Assembly (NCBI GenBank): GCA_037577475.1
Contig: CM075192.1
Location: 12,867,908 to 12,931,907 of the forward strand
Source: Chaunax sp. Z400
Lineage: Eukaryota; Chordata; Actinopteri; Lophiiformes; Chaunacidae
Direction: 5' to 3'
Length of the DNA stretch: 64,000 nucleotides
Of the stretch, positions 12,101 to 24,712 are shown in pieces. A program made the position numbers and the translations under genes. Under the pieces are notes generated by a model. The model saw nothing but the letters and a program-made list of their open reading frames with translations. It made no database searches and was not told the DNA's origin. Each line of letters opens with the position of its first letter. Within the stretch, counting starts at the first letter, position 1.

Positions 12101-15100
12101 TTTCAGTCTGTTGATCTGACAAAACAAGACCTTTGATTTCAAATGAAAGCGAAATAAATTAAATCTCAAATACCAATCCACTGAAAATAAACCAAAAAGG
12201 TCTTCTTTCTGTCAGTGATGACAGAAAGAGGAGATAGATAGCTGACTATCTCTTGATTGTCAGCTATCAAGAGATGACAAACTAAAAATACTGACCTGGT
12301 GCCACGTCTGCCATGTCTAGACATGACCAAAGCACTAATAAGCCTCAGAGCTCTTTTGATTGTTGAATGCTTAATCATTACTGGCAAAACTCATTTTGGT
12401 TCAGTTTGTCATTCCTTCCCCAAAAGCTCTTAGAAAAGAGAGGCCACCTGCAGCGGAACGTTTAAGGTGTAATTATGCTTTTCTTTGCTGCACAGGTGTT
12501 GCTCAGTCATGTGTGTTTCTTTTATGTTTGTACAGACCATATAATGCACAGGTCTGTGAGGTCATTAAATACACAATGACATGTGGAAGGAGAGTTTTGC
12601 GTATTGCGTAATTGCACGATTGCGTCCGTATCTGTAAGCTTTCAGAAAACGTGCACAAACACAGACGAGATGAATGCAGAGTACAAACGGAAGGCTCTGT
12701 CCATACATGTATCTGTATCTACCTTTTACACTGAGCATAAATGAGCCTTAAGTCATGCAGCAGAATACATAATGCATCATTTGCTGGCTATTAATGTGCA
12801 ATGAATGTCGTTAAAACCAGGTTGGTGTCAGCACTCACACTCCTTACATAGAGATGTACCAACAGTCGAACAGATGCATCGGTATTAATTACTGCTCAGT
12901 GGGAGTTTTAAGGCTCTTCCACCTCCCACCTGTTGTCCCTCACACACAGCCACCACCAACACACACATTTCTGTAAGACCACCAGCTTAAAACTGGCCTC
13001 TCATTAACACTGCATACTTCCCCCCTTCCCCTCCCTGCCAGAGCTAATTGGGTCACTCTTTACCCCACAGTCAGCACAACCTCACTCACAGGGGAGGGGT
13101 GTCTTGGACCAGCACCGTGCTGCCTTAGCATATGCCCTTGCTAGCCAGAGGCAGTGAGATAAGAACAAAACAGGCACTAAATAATACTGTTAGTCACTCA
13201 GTGAATGCAGGTGAGTCATCCCTTTATTATACTGTAATTTCCAGCAACACACGATGCTAAATTTCAATGTCAATGATTTAAAGAGGCGGTATGACAGTTT
13301 GTGCATCATCCTTCATCCCATCTTAGTTGCAGCTGTTTATGGTTTCTATTATACGGTATATCTGAGGCAGCTCTCCCTATTTTTGAACACGATAACATTT
13401 ACACACACTGTGACAGTAAGGAAGCCTCAATATGGTCATAAAACTGTGTTCAAACGGCTGTTTTGTGTTTTCTTAATGAGGACATTCAACCTTTCTAATC
13501 TAATGCTCTTTCCGCTTATCAACCCACTGACTAATCCTTTTCCTCATGCCAAAGGAGAGCTGCAGTTCAGCCCAGGGCCAAGCCACACTGGCACAATTAG
13601 GAGGGAAGCAAGCCAATTGCACGTGTCCTTGACCGAGGAGGGAAAATAATAGATACGGCTCCTTGTGGGAGCTTTTTACTTCAGTGCACTTCCATAAAGA
13701 TTGAAGAAAAGCTCATGCTCCTCAGCTGTACTCGGTGCTTCAGCAGCAGACAGCGCATCTGTGCAAAGAAAACACAGCCATACGTAGATGCTCACACACA
13801 TGATGTTGTTGAAACACAGAGAGGACTCTCCAGTTGATGTGATGATGATCTGGTTGCCACAGAGAAGGTCCTTCCAGGTCAGCAACACATTACATTTCTC
13901 AATATAACAGTGAAAGTTTATTTTCTGCAGAATCCCCCCAAAAAAGTGCCAAACTTTCACTGGATCTATTTCTGAAACGTGATGATTTGTCGCTGTTATT
14001 TGCCTTATTCCCTTCGGGATTTGGACTGTTGATCACATAAAATACAACAACATCACCTTGAACCCTGGGATATTATAATGGGGTTTTTTCACTGTTTTCT
14101 GATATTTTATAGACATGAAGGGAAAAAGATATAATACAAATAACTGCTGCAGCTCTAATTTCCTGTGCCGGTGTTGACATTTAGGCCAGGCAATTAGTCC
14201 CAATCCTAATCCTACAGCTTTCTGAAACACTTAACAGAGATCATTTTAAACGCAGTCATTGGATCTGACGGACAGTAAAGCACAGGAAAAACAGCCCCAA
14301 TACAGCTTTTCCCTCAATTATTCTGCCTTTTGAATAAAGCAGCCAAATAAGCAGGTCGTTAATTTTGTGTTGCTGATGGTTGTTAATGTTTTCTGCTGCT
14401 GGGAGATGACCAGAGTCTTTAACTCTAGAAACCAACAATCATCAATCACAACTTTTCATGTCATGTCTTCATTTTTTTGGGCCAAATAAAGGGGAGAAGT
14501 ATCGATAGAAGTAATGAGAAGTATCGGTATCTTTATCAATATTGATAAAATCCTAAATGATTCCCATCCCTTACAATCTAAGTGCTTGATGTACAAGTTA
14601 TCTGTTAAAAGAAGTGCTGTGAATGTGGGGAGCGATTGATGATGATGTAGCCAGACTCCCCAAATGTCTATGATAGATAATGAGTTTTTAGGTGTGCACT
14701 GATCAAATTTATTCTGATCACGACATCTCAATTCAAGGTATCTGAAGAAACAGTCTATTTCCAATATTTGAAAGGTGTATAGGCCTACCACACATTCATT
14801 GGAATCATTTTTAAGTAAAGGTCATCAGGGACCCTGTAGTGATAAGTCTGGAATCAATGTGACTGAATTGTTGTTGCTGGTAACAGAAACACCTAATTTA
14901 AATTTTGTACAGGTATTTAATTTGAATGCTGCCTGCTTTTGGGAGCCAAACATATCAGCCATATCTGACTAGACACCCAAGTCGTAAAATAACTAACATT
15001 TTATGTCAGCAGAAAACATGTATAAAATATTTTTAAATACTATCAACATCATAGTTTATAGTTTATGATACATATATTGTGCAAAAAATGAGCACATACA

Positions 15101-15151
15101 CACACAGACACACACACTCTAAGGACTAGAATCAATAACGTGGAGCCTTAC

Positions 15152-15478
15152 TGGCAACATCAAGTGAAGCATTACGACTAATGGCCTCTCCCAGGTAGTT
15201 GCGGGCCACACAGGTGTAGACGCCTTCGTCTGGTTTGCTCCGGCGTCCGTGCACGATGCGGAGGAAGAAGAGGGAGCCACTGGGCAGGAGCATGCGATGA
15301 GAACGGGGATCATCTTTGTCCGTCTCCACGCGCTCGCCGTCCTTATACCATTCTATACTGGGGGTGGGTCGGCCTTCTGCCTTGCAGTTGAGGGTGGCAG
15401 GTTCCCCCTTGGACACAATCAAATCTGAGGGGTTCTCCACAATCCGAGGTGCACCGTCTTCAAACCGCGCACGGGACC
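15152..15478 (-). CDS. robo3: robo3 coding exon 2: first immunoglobulin domain (Slit-binding)
   Basis: 327 bp, entered and left in phase 1, acceptor CACAG and donor GTAAGG. It encodes residues 19-127 of the joined protein. Ig1 is complete: cysteines 50 and 108, core tryptophan 62, and the YTC motif before the last strand. The segment from PRIVENPSD to RIVHGRRSKPDEG is nearly identical to ROBO1 and ROBO2. An NAS glycosylation sequon sits at residues 121-123, a position shared across the family. In ROBO1 the Slit2 contacts in Ig1 include a glutamate, an asparagine, a lysine and a leucine; the equivalents here are Glu33, Asn49, Lys51 and Leu91, all retained. This predicts a Slit-competent Ig1, unlike mammalian ROBO3. 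Confidence 0.95.
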
Positions 15479-15796
15479 CTGTGAAGTGGAGACGAGGACG
15501 TGTGTTATCTATCTATCTGATCACAAAACACATAACCTTTTCGTAACAGAGCAGACAGAAGCACGAGAAGAATGTTTTTTAGAGATGCTTTTTGTGTGCT
15601 GGATATTTCTGAGAGCAGTGAAGCAGCAAATCATGGGTAATCTCTCTTTGAAGGTTGATTCTGAATTCTAGGTAGGACATCATGTTTTTCAATAATATCC
15701 TGTGCCTCTCAGATCAGATTCCACATCCATTTTTTCTTGGTATATTTTGCAAATAGCAAAACCCATCAGCCCCATGCCTACTAGTGAAGAGGGAAC

Positions 15797-15821
15797 ATAT
15801 ATATATATATATATATATATA
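15797..15821. repeat. (AT)12 microsatellite
   Basis: Alternating AT dinucleotides just upstream (transcript sense) of the Ig1 exon acceptor, about 320 bp away. Confidence 0.95.
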
Positions 15822-17604
15822 GACACCACTTGTACATAGGATGCATTCACCCATGTGATATGGTAATGGACAGTCTATCTGTCAATCAGGATTGTTGCAG
15901 AGGTAGAAATGATAGTTGGTGGAGAGTTAACAATAAGACCATATAGGCAGACTTGTATTTAAGGGGAGAAAGACCATAGTATAAGCACAGCGATATGGAT
16001 AACTCCCATATCCCTCTCTCTGGGGACCCATTGCCATCTTCCCTTGGCTATGAAAAACACACTGCTTCAAGTCATCAGGTAAGCTTTTAGAGCAAGACCA
16101 AATGTCCCTAGCAGTGCGTTACAGTTAGAAAAATGAATAATTCAAACGCTGCTGCTCTTAGTTGGGTTCCGAGGAACAGATGGTCTCTCCCTCGCTCTAA
16201 GAAATAAAAAAAAATAAAAAAAACAAAGAAAATGAAATGGTCACTGTGCCACTGATTATTGTACGGCTTTATTTTCAGCACATAATCTAGACTGCATGAA
16301 AATCCTCCATTATCATTGGAGAGGAGCAGTCAGGAGTAACCTAATGACACACATGTTGATCCACATGCTTCTGTTACATTATACTTAAATCTGAGGCATC
16401 AGGATAAACCCTCACTTTTCAGCTGTAAGCAGATTTATGTCTTTTCATGAAATGATTTCATCCACGCAGCCAAGAGTCACCATCATGGCATGAACCTGAA
16501 GTAAACATCCAGAGAGCGATCTAACGCCCAGGGTCAAAAACCAGGACAGCTCTGCACACTAATGCAGGATGTGGATGAAACTAACCTCCAGTCAGTCGTG
16601 ACAAAAACACACACAAGTGTAAATCATTTCATGCTAAGCCTCTAAAATAATCCTTTAAAATATTATAATGGACTTTCCTTTAGATTATAGTCTGTGTGCT
16701 CTATGTGAAGGCTACATATTGACGCATTTGTCTGGGTTTGACCACAGAAAATTTTATTTGTTTTTAAAGAAGCATCTCCACGGCCCAGTGATGTCCTCGC
16801 AGTGAACCGTGTTTTTAAAGCACGCAAAGGAGTCACCAGCGGTCTCAAATCCCAACTCATGTTACATTACTGTCCTTCTCTTCCATCATAAGTAACTGGA
16901 TTTTACCACAAATTATTTCAACAACTCAATGTTGCAGTATCACAAAGTTTGTATACTTGGAAACAAAAAGATTAGATTAGGCAGTATCTAAACTCTCTGG
17001 TTCTCTGATTTTACTTCAAAATTGCCATCAAATAAAATGTTTGGATTCATGATTGACTCTCGCATTATTATTATGGCACTTAACTTTGGTATCAGGGCCA
17101 CACTTTTCACTGTGGCCTACACAAAGGCTGTTATTCAAACTCCATCTAAAGAAAAACCTTCCATTAAATTCTATGAGTCTAATTTATTACTATGTTTTTT
17201 TGACTGGTTTGGGGAAGCAAAATAAGTTCTAATCAATGCATTTTTTTTAATCATTTTATCATCTTAAATAGTCATTTAAATGTCTGTTTGCACATCCAGC
17301 AGATACACAGTGACATTAACATTTCTTTAAAGTCATGTTTCTGCACACCAGATTAGTTTAAGTCCTACATTCACTGTCCTTTTAGCTCTGCTTTGGTCTC
17401 CTCCAACTAGTGGGCTTTAAGAGAGCTTTAAAAAAGCTGCATTTTGCTGCTTAGTGTGGAGAAACTGCCAAAACACGAAAGGATTCACTGTAGGATGAGA
17501 AAAAAAAACAATGAACATAATGATGAATATTATTGATGAATGATGATAAACTAATGATAAACACCTGTCATATTAAACATCCACTGTTAAGAATAAGAAA
17601 AAAT

Positions 17605-17975
17605 ATCATTCATTCATATTCTGTAACTGCTTATCCATAGGGTCACAGAGCGGCTGCAGCCTATCCCAGCTGACTTTGGGTGGAAGGCAGGGTTCACCCT
17701 GGACAAGTCACCAGTTCATCACAGGGCCACATAGAAAGACAAACAACCATTCACACTCACATTCACACCTATGGTCAATTTAAGAGTCACCAATTTGCTT
17801 ATGTTGCACTTTTTTTTTTGGTGTTGGGAGGAAGCTGGAGGGAACCCATGCAGACACCGAGAGAACATGCAAACTCGACACAGAAAAGCCCCCGGTGCTC
17901 AGGTGGATTTGAACCCAGGACCTTCTTGCTGTGAGGCAACAGCACTACCCACTGCACCATCATGCTGCCCAGTAA
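17605..17975. repeat. Abundant teleost interspersed repeat, near full length
   Basis: It starts with 'ctgcttatccatagggtcac', then 'cagcctatcccagctgac' and 'caccctggacaagtcaccag'. It continues through 'acacctatggtcaatttaag', a GGAGGAAGC block, 'agagaacatgcaaactc', and 'gcactacccactgcaccatc'. This order is the hallmark of one of the commonest fish repeats; I associate it with a LINE 3' region but cannot fix the class. A reverse-oriented partial copy is at about 33.35-33.66 kb. Confidence 0.85.
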
Positions 17976-19239
17976 AATATCATTTTTAATATTATGTTTT
18001 TTTTTTATATCTAGTTGTAATCTTGTGTATATGTAATTTAAATTGTTAATTTCTTGAAGTTTAAACAATGCAGTATAAAATCATTTGCAGATTTGCATTT
18101 GGATTTCTTTTCTTGTAAGCCTTGATTCACTCAAACAGCACTCTGCTGAAACAATTCCACTGATTTCAACTCACTCTGATCAGTTTTAATGGTTCCCAAT
18201 CTCTCCAAGGTAAATTGAAAAAGAACTCTTTAAAGTATTTTTTGCACTTACATTTATATTCATGCCTTTATTCACAAGAACATGGGCTAAATGGTTATCT
18301 TACTGTTTCCACTATGCAATAAACCATCTATCTGCAAAGGGTAATTATTCTAATACAATATATATATTTATAACATTTTTAGTCAAGGATATTTTTTCAA
18401 TGTCACCATTTCAGTGTTTGAGGGATCCACCTGCCTTGGTACTCAGTGTGTCAGCATATATTGTGGAGTCCTGTTTGTTTTCATTTCATTTTAATGGCAA
18501 ATGCCATGACAAATTCTTGTGTATTCATTTTATTTGGTGAATGCCTTCTAAATATCTAAACCAATTTTAAAGCTTTCAGCTATGCAAACACAGTCCAGTG
18601 GAGGGATCATTAATGAGGGTTGATATGTACTTGCTACAGCAGCTGTCATGCAACAGAATCAATGCAGCGCGGTCTCGACTTATTGCAAAGAAAATAGTCC
18701 AAAAAGAACAACATACAGCTTCAGGTGGCAAAAGCTGACTAGTAACAACCTGCTCCTGAGACAGGTGTGCAGTAGGTGAAGTCTATGCCTCCTTGACACC
18801 AACACATTTTCTTTGTGAGAATATTCTCACAATAATGTTGTGACAGGAAGATTGTGGTGCAGTGGCTGACAGCACATTTAAGTAAAAGAGAAAGCCCTGC
18901 CTGTGACACGGAAAAATACACATCACAGATGATAATGAGGATGTCTGTGAAGGGATGTTTCTAGTCGGATCAGAAGCACGGCCCATTAGAGCCTCTAGTG
19001 GGTCCTCGGAGATTTCCAAGTACATATGGGAATTTAAGGGTGTCACTTTATGTGAGTGAAAAAATACTAAACTGGGACATTCTTGTGTGAAAACACAATA
19101 ACAAATAAAACCACATACACCATACATAATACGAAAGTCTACAGTGGTCGTAATAAATACTGTAAAATAAAACTGTAAATACTGTTACAAAAGGGATCAA
19201 ATAATTGGGTCTAGACAGGAAAAGCTAGAGAGTGAATTT

Positions 19240-19445
19240 AATTTTTGAATAGAGATTTGAAAACTGGTAGCAAAGTTGACGATCTGATCTGGAGGTCACT
19301 GCAGAGTTTAGGGCCAGCCACTGAGAAGGCCCGGTCGGCCCACAACTAGAACCTGCTGGTCCAGTGACCTCAGCTGGAGATGTGGAAGGTAAGGATGCAA
19401 TAAGTCTGACAGATAAGTTGGGGCTTGTCCATTTAAGCATTTAAA
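19240..19445. repeat. Degenerate interspersed repeat, LINE-like
   Basis: The phrases 'agtttagggccagccactga', 'gaaggcccggtcggccc' and 'ttaagcatttaaaaacaa' match a common fish LINE-derived repeat. No coding frame survives. Confidence 0.5.
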
Positions 19446-21074
19446 AACAATCAACTAAACAATTTCAATTTATTGCACATTGAATTTCATGAAAGTACTA
19501 TTGTGGAAACTTGGGAGACTTGAGTGCAAATAAAGCACAAAAGCAGTGTTTGACAATGAACAGATAGGAAACGAAAGGAGACCTCAGCTCAACAGCCACA
19601 GCTTTGCATTGTTCAGTTCAACTCAACAGGTTTTATTGATCCAAAAAGGCTTGTATTGAATGTTATAATATATCATTAAAGCTCCGGTAATGACTAAACA
19701 ACCATCACCTTCGTGTCAGAGCCTCGTGTCAGAGTTGACAAATCAATGCAGCCTTTTTAAACACATCTTGACTTCTACGAGCCTCTCAGACCTTCATTGT
19801 GAGGGTGAAAAGAGAGACCGAGAGAATCCATAAGAGTAAATGGCAGTCAACCTTGAGCTGTCATCTAATGTGGAGGGGCTTTGTGAATGAGAGTGTGCCA
19901 GCCTCATTCAAGGTTATCGCTCTCTAGAAGGCTCCCAAGGCTATACTGTGTACAACGGAATCTGTCAGGATTAGAGGCGGAAGTGCTTCCATGGAGAAAC
20001 ACAGTAAATATAACAGCTCTGCTCGTTTGATCCACGCTGACACCGAAGCTGATATTGCCTCTGTTACAGGCAATTCTTCACTTGTCTATTAGTCTTATGC
20101 AGATATTGCACAATTAAGGTGCTCTTGTTAACATTTCTTTTTTGTTGCATTTGTTTGTTAATATCGAATGATTTAAGAAAGTTGTCATAGGCTTCTTTTT
20201 TTTAACCATTTTTTGATTGCCTTTAGTGTGATTTTCTACCTATAGGCTATATTATGTAATATGAGATTTGTAAAACTTATCAAATGTCTGTGTTTGTTTG
20301 CAATGAGTAGAGCTCAGTGTTGAGTTTGTGTAACAGGCCTGCCGACGTGCTCAGATCGTAGTCTGCAGACTGGGCAGGCCAGGTCATAAACATAATCATT
20401 CTGATTAAAAGCAGCATGCAGATGAGTGAGATAGAGTATCAGAAATGAGGAAAATATTTATTAAATACCTGCAGAGATCCTCCACCATCCCTGCCGTCTG
20501 TGCCATTTACACACAGACTAACACGGCAACAGGATCTAATGTTAATCATCTCCACCTGCGAGAGATGGAGGAGGTTAAGCTATGTTTGCTTAATTTTTCC
20601 CACATCTCAAAAAGTTGTCAACAGATTTGGATTCAGTTTAGTGCGGCGGTGGATGTTGGGCCAAGAAAGGAGCAATTTAAGTTTGAGGCAGATTTGGGTA
20701 TGGATGTGGATTCTGGATCACTTTTTCTCTGTTTTCAATTGCAAGAAGGGCTTTTTTTTTACATTTTGCCAATATCATGAAAAAAACAGGACAATTAAAT
20801 TAAAAACAAAAACCATGGCACGCACAACTCATGATGTTCCACCACTAATCACATTGTTTCTATTTGCCATTTTGTGGTGAGCAGATAGTGTGCAGTGGGT
20901 TTCTGAAGGGTTTATTGTTGTCGTTGGAAACAACTGCTGCTGCGGTGGACAACTATGCTACAGTATAAGCGGTGAAAGTGAGTTGAAACAAACTTGTGGG
21001 CTGGATACTGTAGATAAACAATGAGCGGTAACTCATTACAGAGCTCTGGAACGCTGAGAGTATCTGCAGATTTA

Positions 21075-21540
21075 TAGGCCGTTTACACAACAAACTTTTC
21101 TGCCCGAAAACGCAAACATTTGAAAACGGGCTCCAGAATGTAATCTTTTGAAAACGTCATCATAGTGTCGGCGTGTCTTCGCGCATGTCTATTACGGTTC
21201 CAGCCTTATTCACGCGCACAGACAGCACACTATGGACAGAACAACAACAACAAAACAAGGTTGGACTGTCCGGTTTTGTTTGTGCTACAGACTCTGTTAA
21301 GTTTATTAACGCTCCTCCAATGTAGACTTGCTGCATCACTGTGGTGATCTCATTCTGTGCCAACTACTGCCCTGGCATGCATACTGTACTACAGTGTTTT
21401 CAGACCTTTCTTTCTGATCTGTGTGTACGGAAATCGCTTCGAAAACGATGCCATGTGAGCGCATTACTTTTTGAAAAACGCAAAGAAAAACCCTCTCTGT
21501 TTTCAGCAAAAACATTGTCATGTAAACGGGGCGTTGGGTG
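21075..21540. mobile_element. Fold-back (MITE-like) DNA transposon
   Basis: The left end 'ggccgtttacacaacaa' (about 21078) pairs with the right end, whose reverse complement reads 'gccccgtttacatgacaa' (about 21515-21535). The interior has repeated GAAAACG/CGTTTTC motifs such as 'cccgaaaacgcaaacatttg' and 'tttttgaaaaacgcaaag'. These GTTTACACGACAACG-type ends are typical of small non-autonomous DNA elements in fish. No transposase is present. Confidence 0.65.
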
Positions 21541-23061
21541 ATAACTCTCTGAAGGTTCAGCCTCTCTCACATTTCTTTTCACAGTGTGCTTTCATACATT
21601 GTTCTTATATCAATATCTGTTATAGCCATTTCAACAGATAAACAATAGACAATAATTAGTATGCATTCTTCTCTCCAGCTAAGAACAAACAGCCTATCTG
21701 CTGCATGCATGGTGCTGTTTGTCCATATGAACTTTACCGGATGATGTCCTGAACCCCGGACCATCCCCTGTGTTCAAGAATTGAGCCCACGTGATGGACA
21801 ATGTTTGGGATTCTTCGTTCTCAGTGGTATTAATAGAATTAGAGCAACAGACTTAACTCATTATAATCTGAGCTGTGCATGAGGATGAGATGTAATTGTC
21901 ATCTGATCTGTGCGAATTTCTTCATTTCACAGATTAAATCCAGAGAAAGAAACAGTCAAATAGTGCCGCATGCTGCACTGATAGACAAGCTCTCACATCG
22001 GTCCTAATTGCAAACTCAGACTCACGCCCACATGTTTGCTCATCTCCTACATTTCTGCCTCATTGAACACACAGCGTGATCAGGCTAAGAGCCGAAGGGT
22101 GATCAAGATCACGTCCCGTAAACCCTGTTGATTGAAGCTATATTTGCCATTTCTTGGCTGCTAGCTGTGGCATTGCATAACGAGGGCCGCTTTCATTAAT
22201 TAGTATTTCTAAATATTCACCTCGAATCCTCCCCAGGGGCAGAAATGTACTGCTTTCATGCTAATGTGTGAAAAAAAACAAAGCCTCAGAGGGGACTCTG
22301 TTTTGCTTCAGATCTTGATGCCTTTCAGCGACAGCCAGGCTTGGAGCAAAAACACATACAAGAACCTGGACCTGTCTGAGCTCACAGCTTGATATCTGGT
22401 TAAAGAAAAAAACACAACAATCTACCTAGCAGACTGCTCAGAGACTAAATTTCATGCAAAGTGAGACAGGAGCAGAAGGCTGGCAGCTTTTCTGTAGGGC
22501 TGGTGGCTGTCTGCTGAGATTTACTTGTGTCTTTTACAATTTCAATTAATTTACATACTTAAAAAGGCCAAAAACATTCAAGGAGTTCTTGCGACTTTGC
22601 CAAGTAATCTCTGTGGGAGTATAATAAAGTGCCACCCAAAAACTAAATTCACAGAGAGACGTCATGTTTGAATTTCTTCTGGCAAAAATCTGGGTTTTTT
22701 TAGCTTTAATTTGGCAACCGTCCTCACCCGTAATCTTATCTCTTAATGATGTCATCACCGACTGTACCAGAAGTGGGACATCATCAACATCCGGGAACAT
22801 GATTCTAGCCTGTGGCAAATAGTGGTTTCATCATCAGGGACAGTGAGAGGCTTTAGTCAGCTTTCAGACGTATTTGTTACTAAATAATGAGCAGGAGGAC
22901 AGAGGAGACACAAATCACCAGCTACAGGTTGTTTAGCATCAATTAGTTCCACAGTGAGCACGCCAACAGCTGACTCTGAATGTACAGTAGCGCATGATAA
23001 CTGAAATTTCATTAGAGGTGTTAGGGTCTACACTGATGGCGTTTTAATTGAAATTTGTTGA

Positions 23062-23082
23062 GTGTGTGTGTGTGTGTGTGTG
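23062..23082. repeat. Short (GT)n microsatellite
   Basis: About ten GT units in robo3 intron 1. Confidence 0.9.
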
Positions 23083-23380
23083 AAGAAAGCTGCTGTGTGA
23101 AATTGAGTGTGATTTGTGAAGGACGCTGCCATTTCTTTTTGCTTTTCATCGCACAGAATAGAAACACATACAAAACAGAACCCCACTACGCATTTTAAGA
23201 CCAGTAGAGAAGACATTACTGGGTGGATATGACAACAGGAACAAAACATATGTTAGTATAAACTCACACGTTTCTTGTTTCCTTTACATAAAACCAAGAG
23301 AATGAACTCTACCATTGAGGTATTTGACTCAACTCAGCTCTCAAAGCTCATGAAGCCAGTTTGAATCCTCTTGTCTTATG

Positions 23381-23408
23381 TCTATTTCTATTTCTATTTC
23401 TATTTCTT
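23381..23408. repeat. TATTTC hexanucleotide repeat
   Basis: Four to five consecutive copies of 'tatttc' in robo3 intron 1. Confidence 0.85.
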
Positions 23409-24534
23409 TCTGTAGTGTATTTCTAATACCACCTTCACTCACACCTCATTCATGCTCAATCTTAATTTCCTGCTGCCATTTTCTGTGGCTGTCAATTGAG
23501 ATATGAGCCCATCAGCCTGTGACACCTTCATTGTTTGCCAGTCATCTTGCTTCAGCCTTTTTAAATATGACTTTCTCTTTACCTCTAGATCATTCAGGCT
23601 GCTGTTTTACAAGCCCTCCACCTCCCTATCACCACCCAGGGTAACCCAGCTTTATCATTTCAACAGCCTCATCAGTCTCATCAGCGTCATCGACCACCAC
23701 CACCACCAGTGTCTGGACTCCAAGAGGGATTTACGCATCTGACTGCTGCTCAGGGTTGATGCCTTTCGATCACAATTTCCCTGAAGAGTCTAAGCTCCAT
23801 TGACTTTCCAACAGACTCAATTGTCACATATCATCTGCTGTAATAAACAATTATCTTTCCTTCATTCATGTGTATCTTCTGATTAAAATAGTTTCATAAA
23901 AATAAACATAACCCTCAGAGAATGTGCTGTATGATTGAGGTGGGAATGAAGGGAAATCCCCACTCCGGATTAACGGATGTGGGCAGATAGTGTGGATGCT
24001 GAAAAGTGTGTTAAATGTTCGGAGGTGGCTTCAGTATAAAGTAATAAAGCAGACTGAGCGGCAAGAGGTGTCACAGCGGCCAGACAGCTCAGGATTCATA
24101 GTTAGATTATAGCATATGATTGAAGAAGATGGAAAATAGAGATATAATGATAAACTGGCAGGTTGATGTATCAGATGACATTAACTTTTTCATATAACTT
24201 GGCATTAACATAGATTTCAGCAAATGACACACAGGAAAAATACAATTAGCTTTACTATTAAACCTGTTATAGTATATATTTTTATGCTAACAATGGATCA
24301 CAATAGTATTTGTACTGTATGTGAAAGGTGTCACTCGTAATGAATGATCGTGTGACTCTTAGTTCTACAACAAGTATTAGCATATTTCAACTCATTGCTT
24401 GGTTTTAGCCCTGCTACTGGTTTGATTCACTTTTATCGGAATCATTTTCAGCAGTAGGGGCAGATGTTTTCATTGAAGGACCTCTAAAAACTCACCTGCC
24501 TGCTCAGCACCAAAGAGTAGAAAAAGTAATTGAC

Positions 24535-24712
24535 TGGCTGGTGGACATACTGGAGCAATTAGCTGCTAAAGAGACAGATATTTACCACGGGAGTTAGTGT
24601 ATGCCAAAGATTGGCGAAAATGAGAGTAAATGTTGGATTTACATTTGCCAGGTGGACGAAAGCACAGCTAAAAATGGATGAAAATGATGCCATCGTATCC
24701 GATGGGTTTGAA
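24535..24712 (+). repeat. Dispersed repeat, copy A of a pair
   Basis: 'gagcaattagctgctaaaga' followed by 'gacagatattt', 'gagagtaaatgttggattta', and a GGTGGACGAAAGCAC block recurs in the same order at about 40455-40627. A teleost interspersed repeat; class not determined. Confidence 0.6.

Larger units (their letters stand above)
5303..15151 (-). other. robo3: robo3 intron 2
   Basis: 9.8 kb between the Ig1 and Ig2 exons. It holds a 16-bp tandem duplication (6452-6484), a Tc1-like transposon relic with a nested LINE or SINE tail and a CA microsatellite (about 7.37-8.8 kb), and a non-LTR retrotransposon fragment (about 11.64-12.1 kb). The rest is unassigned single-copy-looking sequence. A GC-richer patch at about 12.83-13.16 kb could be regulatory, but nothing proves it. 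Confidence 0.75.

Noticed and set aside
13254..13649. 131-codon plus-strand frame in robo3 intron 2
   Set aside because: Hydrophobic and low in recognisable motifs, antisense to robo3, with no splice or promoter context; most likely chance.
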